A stretch of DNA of 64,000 bases, from the NCBI RefSeq assembly GCF_049348705.1, contig NZ_CP186485.1:1612001-1676000 (forward strand), given 5' to 3'. Shown piece after piece: positions 17,623 to 24,942 of this stretch. Source of the DNA: Paracoxiella cheracis (GTDB lineage Bacteria; Pseudomonadota; Gammaproteobacteria; Coxiellales; Coxiellaceae). The position numbers were made by a program, and so were the translations under genes. The notes under the pieces were generated by a model that searched no databases, had not been told where the DNA came from, and saw only the letters and a list, made by a program, of their open reading frames with translations. Position 1 is the first letter of the stretch; each line of letters opens with the position of its first letter.

Positions 17623-17832
17623 TTATTCAATGAGTTCCCCTATGTTGACCGGTTGCTTTGCGCTGGGATGAATCACTTCACCACTCTTCCTGGCTTTATC
17701 CACCCAGGTGTGGAGGGTCGCTTCGGGCATGCCTAAGTCTTTTGCAGCGCTTAACACGGAAGGAGAACTGAGTGCTAGATGGATTGCTTCTTCTTTAAAT
17801 TCCGGTGTGTATTTTCGAGTCTTCTTTGTCAT
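17623..17832 (-). CDS. IS3-family OrfA (type a, copy 2), shortened by a TAA
   Basis: 69-aa HTH protein (MTKKTRKYTPEFKEEAIHLA; LGMPEATLHTWVDKARKSG). It stops at TAA after NIGELIE, while the frame beyond would encode NQQLKKRLARLEQEKAILKK, the coiled coil normally part of OrfA. The same stop is in copy 1, so it was fixed before the element multiplied. AGGTGATCTC ribosome region precedes the ATG. Confidence 0.85.
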   Translation of the reverse strand: MTKKTRKYTPEFKEEAIHLALSSPSVLSAAKDLGMPEATLHTWVDKARKSGEVIHPSAKQPVNIGELIE

Positions 17833-17898
17833 GAGATCACCTCTTTGTTACTTCATAGATTTTAACAAATTAGTGTCCGGTAATTTAGGGGAAGATTA

Positions 17899-18029
17899 CA
17901 GCTTAGAAAATTGCACGAAGGAGGAATGAATATCATATTCGGTTTACTGCCGCATAGGCAGCTTAGAAATCGTTCATAAAGGCACTAAATTGTTGTCCTG
18001 AGTTTACTGCCGCATAGGCAGCTTAAAGA
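17899..18029 (+). CRISPR. Type I-F CRISPR array remnant (one partial and two full repeats, two spacers)
   Basis: 28-nt repeats start GTTTACTGCCGCATAGG and end CAGCTTAGAAA, differing at few positions from the well-known I-F repeat (GTTCACTGCCG...GCAGCTAAGAAA), with the CTGCC/GGCAG stem kept. Partial repeat 17899-17909, spacer 17910-17941 (32 nt), repeat 17942-17969, spacer 17970-18001 (32 nt), repeat 18002-18029. The last repeat has a decayed 3' end (TTAAAGA), so this is the leader-distal end. The leader side was cut by the IS3-a end at 17900. No cas gene is in the window. Confidence 0.92.
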
Positions 18030-18041
18030 CGCCTCAATTGC

Positions 18042-18290
18042 TTGCCAATACAACAATACAAACAGGAAGTCGTGTTTTTGGGAGCGCCGGTGGTATATTG
18101 TACGCATCCTTCTGTTTTGGAGAAACTATGCCCTTCATTACAGCTATTATCACGTTTGATTGGTTTAAAAGCTAACTTGCCATTCTCGAATTTAGATGCC
18201 TTGCTTGAAGCACATCCTGATGAGCCTGAAGTATTTGCGCTTTTTTTTGGCAGAAATAAAGAAAAAAATGGGTTTGAAGATTTTGGCTAG
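18042..18290 (+). CDS. Hypothetical protein fragment next to the CRISPR remnant
   Basis: Open frame of about 80 residues reading from the CRISPR trailer; only a TTG could start it. The protein (YKQEVVFLGAPVVYCTHPSV ... NKEKNGFEDFG) has no motif I recognise. It may be the C-terminal part of a gene whose start has been lost. A type I-F cas protein is not evident. Confidence 0.35.
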   Translation: MPIQQYKQEVVFLGAPVVYCTHPSVLEKLCPSLQLLSRLIGLKANLPFSNLDALLEAHPDEPEVFALFFGRNKEKNGFEDFG

Positions 18291-18443
18291 CTGTTGTGAT
18301 ACATCGATAAGGCACTGGGAGGCTATCCTTAAATTCTGCATTTAAAGTACAGCCTAGTTATTTTGTAGATTGGTAGTGCCTCATTTTTGTTGATGTGATA
18401 TATTTTGGTATTTCAGAAAATCATTAGGATAAGGATTGCATGA

Positions 18444-18713
18444 ATGGCAAGAATCAATGTTGCTTGCCCCTGCTGCTGTTTACATGAGGTTGTAAAATTT
18501 GGCGTCAGCAGTACAGGAAAGCAAAGGTTTCAATGTAAAAATAATGCTTGTGAGAAAAATACATTTCTTCTAGATTACACACATAATGCTCGTGCCCCTG
18601 GTGTTAAAGATAAAATAGTTGATATGGCAATGAATGGTAGTGGCGTCAGAGATACTGCACGCGTTTTACGTATTAGCATTAACACTGTTATTGGTGAATT
18701 AAAAAAAGGGTGA
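18444..18713 (+). CDS. insA: IS1-family InsA
   Basis: 89-aa protein with the zinc-finger pattern CPCCCLHEVVKFGVSSTGKQ...C..C (MARINVACPCC; FQCKNNACEKN) followed by an HTH (MAMNGSGVRDTARVLRISIN). It ends in GAATTAAAAAAAGGGTGA: the run of seven A is the expected -1 frameshift site for making InsAB'. Confidence 0.85.
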   Translation: MARINVACPCCCLHEVVKFGVSSTGKQRFQCKNNACEKNTFLLDYTHNARAPGVKDKIVDMAMNGSGVRDTARVLRISINTVIGELKKG

Positions 18714-18717
18714 AGGT

Positions 18718-18947
18718 TTGGAGAGCGTCAATACACGACTTTTAAAGGAAAAAGAATCACTTGGTGCGTCTGTTACTGTTAATGTTGTACAAGTTGAAGA
18801 AGCGGAGCTGGATGAAATGTGGAGTTTTGTTCGAAATAAACAGAATCAACGTTGGCTTTGGCATGCGATTGATCACCATACACATGAGGTGTTAGCTTAT
18901 CATTTTGGTCCAAGAAAAGATTCAGCATTTAAAGCACTGAAAGAAAA
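18718..18947 (+). pseudogene. insB: IS1-family InsB, truncated
   Basis: IS1 transposase core beginning with EEAELDEMWSFVRNK (first catalytic Asp) and WLWHAIDHHTHEVLAYHFG, cut at codon ~77 by the B element. The rest of the catalytic domain is lost apart from eight residues after the element. Confidence 0.85.
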
Positions 18948-19196
18948 CAAGCGTGTCGCGATGCTCGTGATAGATTATTGCCATCCCTGTCAATAATCGA
19001 CTCGCAATACGCGACAACTTAAATAGCCGCGGACGTCCTCGTCGCCCGCGCTCCGCGACCTCACGGCTCGACTACGCACGGGCTCTCAAATGACTTGACG
19101 GCTCGTAAAGATTTTTTGCAGTCGCTTACGCTCGGCAAAAAATCCGAGCCTACCGCGGAATACGCGCCTTCGCTTCGCTCTCCATGGCGCGCATCG
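18948..19196 (-). repeat. Hairpin-rich mobile element, subfamily B, copy B2 (249 bp)
   Basis: Reverse copy, identical by eye to B1. It interrupts the IS1 insB frame; joining KALKE-N with FDINFYYT in frame needs at most one base of ambiguity at the junction. Confidence 0.9.
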
Positions 19197-19334
19197 TTTG
19201 ATATCAACTTTTACTATACATTGGACTTTGGATAAATTTATAAAAATAATTAAAAATTGCTTGACATAGAAACCGAAAAAAAATTTTACGTTGTAAACAA
19301 CGTTTGTTCGAAAAAATAAAATAAGGAACAAACG

Positions 19335-20873
19335 ATGTTAGCGACAGAAAAACTAAAACAATTCCGTACATTCCTCTACAACATCTTCCCCGCGCGACGC
19401 GATGCCAATATGAATTTACTCGATGCCCTTTCAAGCCATGGCCATCGCTGCAAAACACCCATAGAATTATGTGAATCGCCATACTTTGAACGTGAATACA
19501 GTAGTATTACCGATGCGATTAGCGATGGTTTGTCGGTAGCAAATTGTTGGGATAGCATGATGAAAATACAATATGAACATGTGAGTCATAGCGATGACCG
19601 TGTGATCATTATTGCGGATACGACACCACAGTCGCGTCAAAGTGCACACTGTGTTGAAGATCGCCATGTGGTTTACAGCCCTAATCCAGCACCGGGTAAC
19701 AAACCGATTACCATTGGACATGAATATTCAACGGTATCACTATTGCCCAATGATGGTGCAGCTCAAGAAAAGCATTGGTTAGTTCCACTGGATACGAGGC
19801 GCGTTAAAAGCGATGAAAAAGGCAATGTAGTTGGGATGCAGCAAATTAACCGTTGTATTGCAGACTTAGCGCTTACTCATAAATTGGTGGTTAGCGTGGC
19901 TGATTCAAAATATGGTACAGAAGCTTGCCGTAAACTGGTTAGCGAAAATCCCAATTGGGTACATCTTTTCCGTTTTAACAGTACCCGTAATGTTTTCGCG
20001 CCCGCATCAATAGAAGATAATACCTCAGGAAGTATAAAACGCTATGGTGATGCGATGAAACTAAACGACAGCACGACTCACCGTGAATCCGATGAGATTG
20101 TGCAGCAACCCATTACAACCCGCAGTGGCAAAACTTACCAATTGGAGATTAAAATATGGCGTGACCAATTACTGCGTGGTTCAAAGCAATTTAAAGGATA
20201 TGAGCATCCTGTTACTGTTGTGCAATTGGTTGCGGTTGATGCTAACGGTAAATCTTTATATAAAAATCCACTCTGGTTAGGACTCGCTGGTGAACGACGT
20301 AATGAAATCACAGCATTAGAAGCGTATCACTATTACGATAGACGCTATGACATTGAACACTACTTTCGTTTTGATAAAGACAAACTGTTATTTGACCGAT
20401 ACCAAACACCGGATGTTAAGCACGAAGAAGATTGGTGGCGGATGACAGCATTAGCGTATACGCAACTTTATCTAGCGAGGAATCTTGCCCCGATTTTACC
20501 GAAAAAATGGGAGCGGTATTTGCCGAGCTTCCAAGTGGATAACGAAAAACCATCAATAACTGCGACCCCTTCACAAACGCAACGGGGTTTTTCTACGGTG
20601 CTTGATACCGTTGGCACGCCTGCTAATCTCTGCAAACCACGCGGTAATCCGCAAGGCAGAACCAAAGGTGATACGCAGGGGAAACGCACGCGACATCCTG
20701 CTATTTTCAAAAATAGCAACTCAAAAATTAAAACGATTCAGAGGACTGAAGAAAAGACGCAAAACTCAGACCCTGAAAAAATAGAGGATTTGATTGGGAT
20801 AGTAAAATCATGGTTGGATAAAATAAATTTTACACCTGAGCAATTCTACGAATTGCTGCAAAAAACAGCTTAA
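19335..20873 (+). CDS. IS4/IS701-like transposase (copy 2, intact)
   Basis: 512-aa DDE transposase. First Asp in RVIIIADTTPQSRQS, second Asp in LVVSVADSKYGTEA, and the IS4-type Tyr-Arg-Glu signature YDRRYDIEHYFRFDKDKLLF at ~330-350. The C-terminus is a basic, Thr/Lys-rich tail. AAGGAACAAACG precedes the ATG. A palindrome CGTTGTAAACAACG lies 40 bases upstream in both copies and may be a binding site. Exact IS family is uncertain (IS701 or a related unclassified group). Confidence 0.85.
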   Translation: MLATEKLKQFRTFLYNIFPARRDANMNLLDALSSHGHRCKTPIELCESPYFEREYSSITDAISDGLSVANCWDSMMKIQYEHVSHSDDRVIIIADTTPQSRQSAHCVEDRHVVYSPNPAPGNKPITIGHEYSTVSLLPNDGAAQEKHWLVPLDTRRVKSDEKGNVVGMQQINRCIADLALTHKLVVSVADSKYGTEACRKLVSENPNWVHLFRFNSTRNVFAPASIEDNTSGSIKRYGDAMKLNDSTTHRESDEIVQQPITTRSGKTYQLEIKIWRDQLLRGSKQFKGYEHPVTVVQLVAVDANGKSLYKNPLWLGLAGERRNEITALEAYHYYDRRYDIEHYFRFDKDKLLFDRYQTPDVKHEEDWWRMTALAYTQLYLARNLAPILPKKWERYLPSFQVDNEKPSITATPSQTQRGFSTVLDTVGTPANLCKPRGNPQGRTKGDTQGKRTRHPAIFKNSNSKIKTIQRTEEKTQNSDPEKIEDLIGIVKSWLDKINFTPEQFYELLQKTA

Positions 20874-20884
20874 GATTTAGAAAC

Positions 20885-22321
20885 GGGACTGTTTATTAGT
20901 TTGTGTAAATCGCGTCAGTCAGAATTATGAATCAGCCATTGTGTTAACTGATTTTTTAATTTTATCAAAAACTACATTGCGTTCAAATTAATTTCCTCTC
21001 TTATGAATTTTAAGTTTTATACAAAATCCGCCAGGCGATCTTCAAACATAAGGGCAAAACGATTCATGGCGGCACCCCAGTCTCGAATCGGCATGGTCCA
21101 TTTTTTGGCTATATTTTTTAACCCTAAATAGAGTTGTTTTAAAGCGGCATCGTCCGACGGAAAAACTCGTTTATTTTTAATAACTTTTCGGATACTCATG
21201 TTCAGTGATTCAATAGCGTTAGTGGTATAAATCACCCTCCGAATTTCTGCCGGATAAGCAAAAAATGGCACAATGCGCTCCCAATGAGTCAACCAACTTT
21301 TGGCAATCGAGGGAAATTCAGCATCCCATTTCTCAGAGAAACTCGTCAGCGCCAATTCTGCTTCTTCAACCGTACTGGCCGAATAAATAGCTTTTAAGTC
21401 AGCGGCCACTTCTTTTTTCTTTTTCCAACCCACATAGCGCAATGAATTCCGCACCATGTGTACAATGCAAAGCTGTACTTGAGTGTTAGGATACACAGCG
21501 CCAATCGCATCAGGAAAGCCCGTTAGCCCGTCAACGCAACAAATCAGGATATCTTCTAGGCCTCGATTTTTTAACTCCGTTAATACATTCAACCAGAATT
21601 TAGCGCCCTCATTTTGGCTAATCCAAATACCTAGCAATTCTTTTTGCCCATCGATATTAATTCCTAAAGCCAAATACAATGCCTTATTGATAACCTTTTT
21701 ATCTTGCTGCACTTTAATCACTAAAGCGTCCAAATACACAATCGGATACACCTTGTCCAACGGACGACTTTGCCAAGCCTTCACTTCTTCAATCACTTCG
21801 TTGGTTACTGTAGAAATGAGACTCGAACAAATAGTTGTGCCATACAAATCTTTCAACTGATCTTGAATATCACGGGTAGTCATACCCCGTGCATAAAGAC
21901 TCATAATTTTGTCATCCAAATCATCAAAGCGGGTTTGATGTTTTGGAATCAATTGCGGTACAAACTCATTGTTACGATCACGAGGAACCTCAATGGTCAT
22001 CTCGCCATCTGTTGTTTTGATCGTTTTTTGGCTGTGCCCATTGCGGGAATTACCACTATTGTGGCCAGACACTTCGTGTTTTGCATAACCCAGCGCGTCC
22101 GTCAGCTCCCCTTCCAGAATACGCTCCGTCAGTGCCTTTTTTAACTCCTTTAACAAACCAGTATCACCGAAAATATCAGATGCGGTCTTGGTATGTTTGA
22201 GAAAATATTCCACAACCTGTGGATCTAATTTATTGGTTTTCATTGCCATAGTCAAAGACTCCGTATAATTTTAACGACCTTTCCCTGACTATCGCATTTA
22301 CACAATCTTATTTACAGACCC
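20885..22321 (-). mobile_element. IS256-family element (intact, ~1437 bp)
   Basis: Imperfect inverted ends GGGACTGTTTATTAGTTTGTG / GGGTCTGTAAATAAGATTGTG, 8-bp target duplication TTAGAAAC, one transposase gene on the minus strand. Only copy in the window. Confidence 0.95.
21017..22255 (-). CDS. IS256-family (Mutator-type) transposase
   Basis: 412-aa transposase: LTDALGYAKHEVSGHNSGNS in the N-terminal domain, VYLDALVIKVQ (first Asp), ILICCVDGLTGFPDAI (second Asp), CIVHMVRNSLRYV (C-x2-H), YTTNAIESLNMSIRKV (Glu). Length and order of motifs agree with functional IS256 transposases. Frame complete. Confidence 0.95.
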   Translation of the reverse strand: MTMAMKTNKLDPQVVEYFLKHTKTASDIFGDTGLLKELKKALTERILEGELTDALGYAKHEVSGHNSGNSRNGHSQKTIKTTDGEMTIEVPRDRNNEFVPQLIPKHQTRFDDLDDKIMSLYARGMTTRDIQDQLKDLYGTTICSSLISTVTNEVIEEVKAWQSRPLDKVYPIVYLDALVIKVQQDKKVINKALYLALGINIDGQKELLGIWISQNEGAKFWLNVLTELKNRGLEDILICCVDGLTGFPDAIGAVYPNTQVQLCIVHMVRNSLRYVGWKKKKEVAADLKAIYSASTVEEAELALTSFSEKWDAEFPSIAKSWLTHWERIVPFFAYPAEIRRVIYTTNAIESLNMSIRKVIKNKRVFPSDDAALKQLYLGLKNIAKKWTMPIRDWGAAMNRFALMFEDRLADFV

Positions 22322-22386
22322 TTAGAAACTCACATTTTTTGATTATTGTCCTAACTGGCAAGGGATTTTATTTATCCAAAGTCCAA

Positions 22387-22540
22387 TCATAGGATGTTAT
22401 GTCACCACCAACAACATTATCTAAATACTTTTCTACAGCCTGCTCTAGTGATGTTATTAGTAAATTCCTTATATTAAGAAATTATTAATTTTAATAGGTA
22501 TATTTAAGTATAGAAAAACACTCTATAAATCAAGGTAGAA
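22387..22540. other. 154-bp AT-rich gap with a possible gene-start remnant
   Basis: On the minus strand an open stretch encoding SLEQAVEKYLDNVVGG runs into the IS4-like end at 22386; it may be the beginning of a small protein cut by the IS but no firm start codon or family is visible. The rest is AT-rich DNA upstream of tadA's stop. Confidence 0.3.
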
Positions 22541-22990
22541 TCATCGCCGTTGCTTGAAAAATGCTTTTAGAATGGCCGCACATTCATCGGCCATGACGCC
22601 ACCCTGCCACACAATGCGGTGATTCAAACGCTTTTCGTCGAGCAATTGAAATACACTTTTAACAGCACCGGCGCGAACATCATAAGCACCAAACACCAAA
22701 CGCTGGACTCGCGCTTGAATCATGGCACCGAGACACATCGCACACGGCTCGAGTGTGACATAAAGTGTTGTGTTAACAAGGCGATAGTTATCAAGCACTT
22801 TTGCACCGTTGCGCAGCGCAATGATTTCTGCATGTGCAGTCGGGTCATTGGAAGAGATCGGCTGGTTCCAACCTTCAGCAATCATTTCATTATTTTTCAC
22901 AAGCACGGCGCCGATTGGGACTTCGTGGTTTTGCTCGGCATGATGCGCCAGTTTTAACGCGTGTGACAACCAGTAATCATCTGAATACAT
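22541..22990 (-). CDS. tadA: tRNA-specific adenosine deaminase
   Basis: Converts wobble A34 to inosine in tRNA-Arg(ACG); essential in most bacteria. Zinc site: HAEIIALR (His, proton-shuttle Glu) and PCAMCLGAMIQARV (two Cys). Length 149 aa is normal (E. coli ~167). ATG 22990 shares its last base region with the end of brnA, so it may be read from the same transcript. Its conserved character marks the end of the IS-rich zone. Confidence 0.95.
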   Translation of the reverse strand: MYSDDYWLSHALKLAHHAEQNHEVPIGAVLVKNNEMIAEGWNQPISSNDPTAHAEIIALRNGAKVLDNYRLVNTTLYVTLEPCAMCLGAMIQARVQRLVFGAYDVRAGAVKSVFQLLDEKRLNHRIVWQGGVMADECAAILKAFFKQRR

Positions 22991-23268
22991 TATTTTTTTC
23001 TTTTCTTGTGCTTATTCATATAATCACGACAAACCTGATTAATGAGCGTTTGGTATTTACCCGGTTGGCTTTTAAACCAACTCAACACATCTTTGTCTAG
23101 CCGCAGCGTGAGCTGTTGTTTACAAGGACGATAAAATTTACCCCTTGCGAGCTCATCCCACTCTGTAATTTCAGGTGCATCGGGATCAGTAAGGTCAACG
23201 CTTCGCTTTTTTAAAGCGTTTAGTTCGTCCACGGTTTTCTTAGTGTGTATAATATCTTCTTTTTTCAC
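22990..23268 (-). CDS. brnA: BrnA-type antitoxin
   Basis: DNA-binding antitoxin of the BrnT/BrnA type II system: DPDAPEITEWDELARGKFYR is the family's conserved toxin-binding part, and QQLTLRLDKDVLSWFKSQPG is the ribbon-helix-helix. I chose GTG 23268 (VKKEDIIHTKK), which keeps a modest overlap with brnT and lies after AAAGGCAAC; a longer frame from ATG 23316 would overlap the toxin by 77 bases. The basic C-terminal tail (HKKRKK) is unusual but plausible. The complex normally represses its own promoter upstream of brnT. Confidence 0.85.
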   Translation of the reverse strand: MKKEDIIHTKKTVDELNALKKRSVDLTDPDAPEITEWDELARGKFYRPCKQQLTLRLDKDVLSWFKSQPGKYQTLINQVCRDYMNKHKKRKK

Positions 23269-23524
23269 GCAACGTTGCCTTTCTTGCTGAGATGATACGA
23301 ATGATTTCTTCTTCATTAACTGTTTCCTTCAAAACAAATGCCACGTAGATAATAGCTGAATGCACTTTTCCAATCGCTTGCCACCGTTCCTCAATACCCT
23401 CAAAACGTCGATCCAATGTGGACATTATCCCAGGATCATCAAAAATGAGTGTAGCCGTTTCAAAACTGATTCCATGCTTTTGACGATTTGCTCTATCCTT
23501 ACCTAAGTCCCATTCAAACCACAT
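23240..23524 (-). CDS. brnT: BrnT-type toxin (ribonuclease)
   Basis: 94-aa RelE-fold ribonuclease that stops growth by cutting mRNA. Family motifs: FEWDLGKDRANRQKHGISFE at the N-terminus, ATLIFDDPG, ERWQAIGK, and IRIISARKATLREKRRY near the end, holding the basic catalytic residues. Normal length. It precedes and overlaps brnA; the region upstream has a palindrome-like CTACAAATTTGTAG (23545-23558), a candidate operator. Confidence 0.9.
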   Translation of the reverse strand: MWFEWDLGKDRANRQKHGISFETATLIFDDPGIMSTLDRRFEGIEERWQAIGKVHSAIIYVAFVLKETVNEEEIIRIISARKATLREKRRYYTH

Positions 23525-23544
23525 TTAATAACCCCCAGTATACA

Positions 23545-23558
23545 ACTACAAATTTGTA
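23545..23558. promoter_or_regulatory. Palindrome upstream of brnT, candidate BrnA operator
   Basis: CTACAAATTTGTAG, a perfect 14-bp palindrome about 20 bases before the brnT start. BrnA-family antitoxins are known to autorepress by binding inverted repeats here. Position seen in sequence; function inferred. Confidence 0.5.
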
Positions 23559-23590
23559 GTTACAATTGCGTTTGTATTTTATTTAACGTA

Positions 23591-23839
23591 CAAGCGTGTC
23601 GCGATGCTCGTGATAGATTATTGCCATCCCTGTCAATAATCGACTCGCAATACGCGACAACTTAAATAGCCGCGGACGTCCTCGTCGCCCGCGCTCCGCG
23701 ACCTCACGGCTCGACTACGCACGGGCTCTCAAATGACTTGACGGCTCGTAAAGATTTTTTGCAGTCGCTTACGCTCGGCAAAAAATCCGAGCCTACCGCG
23801 GAATACGCGCCTTCGCTTCGCTCTCCATGGCGCGCATCG
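23591..23839 (-). repeat. Hairpin-rich mobile element, subfamily B, copy B3 (249 bp)
   Basis: Identical by eye to the other B copies. The only copy not inside a recognised IS: it lies between brnT and a ~125-bp unassigned stretch (23840-23967) that encodes an open minus-strand piece (QWVMEEVRGYTESFHR), possibly a remnant of another gene. Confidence 0.9.
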
Positions 23840-23967
23840 ATTGATGGAAGTGTATCGGTGAAAACTTTCAGTGTAACCTCGTACTTCTTCCATCACCCAT
23901 TGATTCAACTGGTAAAAAATGCCACTATTTAGCCAATACAAATCGAATAGCGGAACCCAAAAGCACT

Positions 23968-24942
23968 ATGGTGATGATAAGAACAGCTGTTATTGGGGTG
24001 GGTTATTTAGGCAGATATCATGCTGAAAAATATAAAAATTTACCCAACTCGAAACTAGTTGCCGTTTGCGACACCAACCATGAACGTTGCTATGAGCTAG
24101 CCAAAGAACTCAACGTTGAAGCGGTTGTCGATTATAAGTCATTGATTGGTCAGGTAGATGCCGTCAGCATCGTGGTACCCACCCCCTTACACCATCAAGT
24201 GGCTCGATTCTTTTTGGATAACGGAATCCATGTCCTAATTGAAAAACCCATTGCCACCACCATCGAAGAGGCTGACGACCTCATCACAACCGCCAAAAAA
24301 AACGGCCTCAAGCTGCAAGTGGGCCATTTAGAACGCTTTAACAACGCCGTGAAGGCCGTGGAACGCTCCATCTCAAACCCGCGCTTTATCGAATCCCTGC
24401 GGGTTGCCCCCTTCAAATTGCGCGGTGCGGATGTCAATGTGGTATTGGATTTGATGATTCACGATATCGATATTATCCAATCCATCGTTAAATCAGAAAT
24501 ACACCACATTACCGCAAATGGTGCTTCCATCCTGACACCCTATATTGACATCGCCAATGCACGCATCGAGTTTGCTAACGGTTGTGTGGCGAACGTGACA
24601 GCGAGTCGCGTAAGTTTAAGGATGGAGCGCAAGCTACATATTTTCCAGCCTGACAATTATATTTCGTTAGATTTGGATCACAAAAAAATTCGTGTGCATC
24701 GTAAAGGTTCACAAGAGATGTTTCCCGGCATCCCAGAAATCACGCGCGAAGTGCATTACTATGAAAAAGGCGATGCCCTTTTAGATCAGAGTAAAAGTTT
24801 TCTCGATGCAATTATTCAGGATAAAACACCAACCGTGACCGGTGAAGATGGAAAACGCGCACTTGCGACAGCTTTAGAAATTACGTTAATCGTGCGTCGT
24901 AGCAACGAACAAACCCCTATTCCCGAGTTAACAACAACGTAA
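23968..24942 (+). CDS. Gfo/Idh/MocA-family NAD(P)-dependent oxidoreductase
   Basis: Rossmann fold at the N-terminus (AVIGVGYLGRYHAEKY), family motif HVLIEKPIATT with the catalytic Lys of EKP, and the substrate domain with DLMIHDIDIIQSIV (H-D-I). 324 aa, normal. It overlaps lpxB (stop TAA shares its A with the lpxB ATG), so it belongs to the lipid A gene group. A related enzyme, GnnA, oxidises UDP-GlcNAc at C3 for diamino lipid A; it works with the aminotransferase GnnB, which is not seen here. The precise substrate is therefore open. Start ATG 23968; ATG 23974 is equally possible. Confidence 0.8.
   Translation: MVMIRTAVIGVGYLGRYHAEKYKNLPNSKLVAVCDTNHERCYELAKELNVEAVVDYKSLIGQVDAVSIVVPTPLHHQVARFFLDNGIHVLIEKPIATTIEEADDLITTAKKNGLKLQVGHLERFNNAVKAVERSISNPRFIESLRVAPFKLRGADVNVVLDLMIHDIDIIQSIVKSEIHHITANGASILTPYIDIANARIEFANGCVANVTASRVSLRMERKLHIFQPDNYISLDLDHKKIRVHRKGSQEMFPGIPEITREVHYYEKGDALLDQSKSFLDAIIQDKTPTVTGEDGKRALATALEITLIVRRSNEQTPIPELTTT

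Larger units (their letters stand above)
14381..17900 (-). mobile_element. IS3-family element type a, copy 2, carrying an IS4-like element and a B repeat
   Basis: Ends TGATCTTCCC (14381) and TGTAATCTTCCCC (reverse, 17900). The IS4-like element sits 20 bases inside the left end and duplicated TTTACC; a B hairpin element sits inside orfB (17083-17331). The right end lies inside a CRISPR repeat (17901 onwards). Confidence 0.88.
18372..19220 (+). mobile_element. IS1-family element, truncated, with a B repeat inside
   Basis: Left end probably GGTAGTGCC at 18372 (family ends begin GGTxxTGCC-like); insA and the first two thirds of insB follow. A B element interrupts insB at 18948-19196. After it a short stretch (encoding FDINFYYT, the region before the family's second Asp) remains before the IS4-like copy 2 starts at 19221; the IS1 right end is absent. 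Confidence 0.8.
19221..22386 (+). mobile_element. IS4/IS701-like element, copy 2, carrying an IS256
   Basis: Ends TTGGACTTTGGATAAAT (19221) and its complement (22370-22386). An IS256-family element sits 12 bases after the transposase stop and duplicated TTAGAAAC (20877-20884 and 22322-22329). The transposase gene is intact. The outer flanks (TATACA, TCATAG) do not match, so flanking DNA has been rearranged. Confidence 0.92.

Noticed and set aside
18042..18290. Cas protein adjacent to the CRISPR remnant
   Set aside because: No recognisable Cas6f, Csy or Cas1 motif and no proper start codon.
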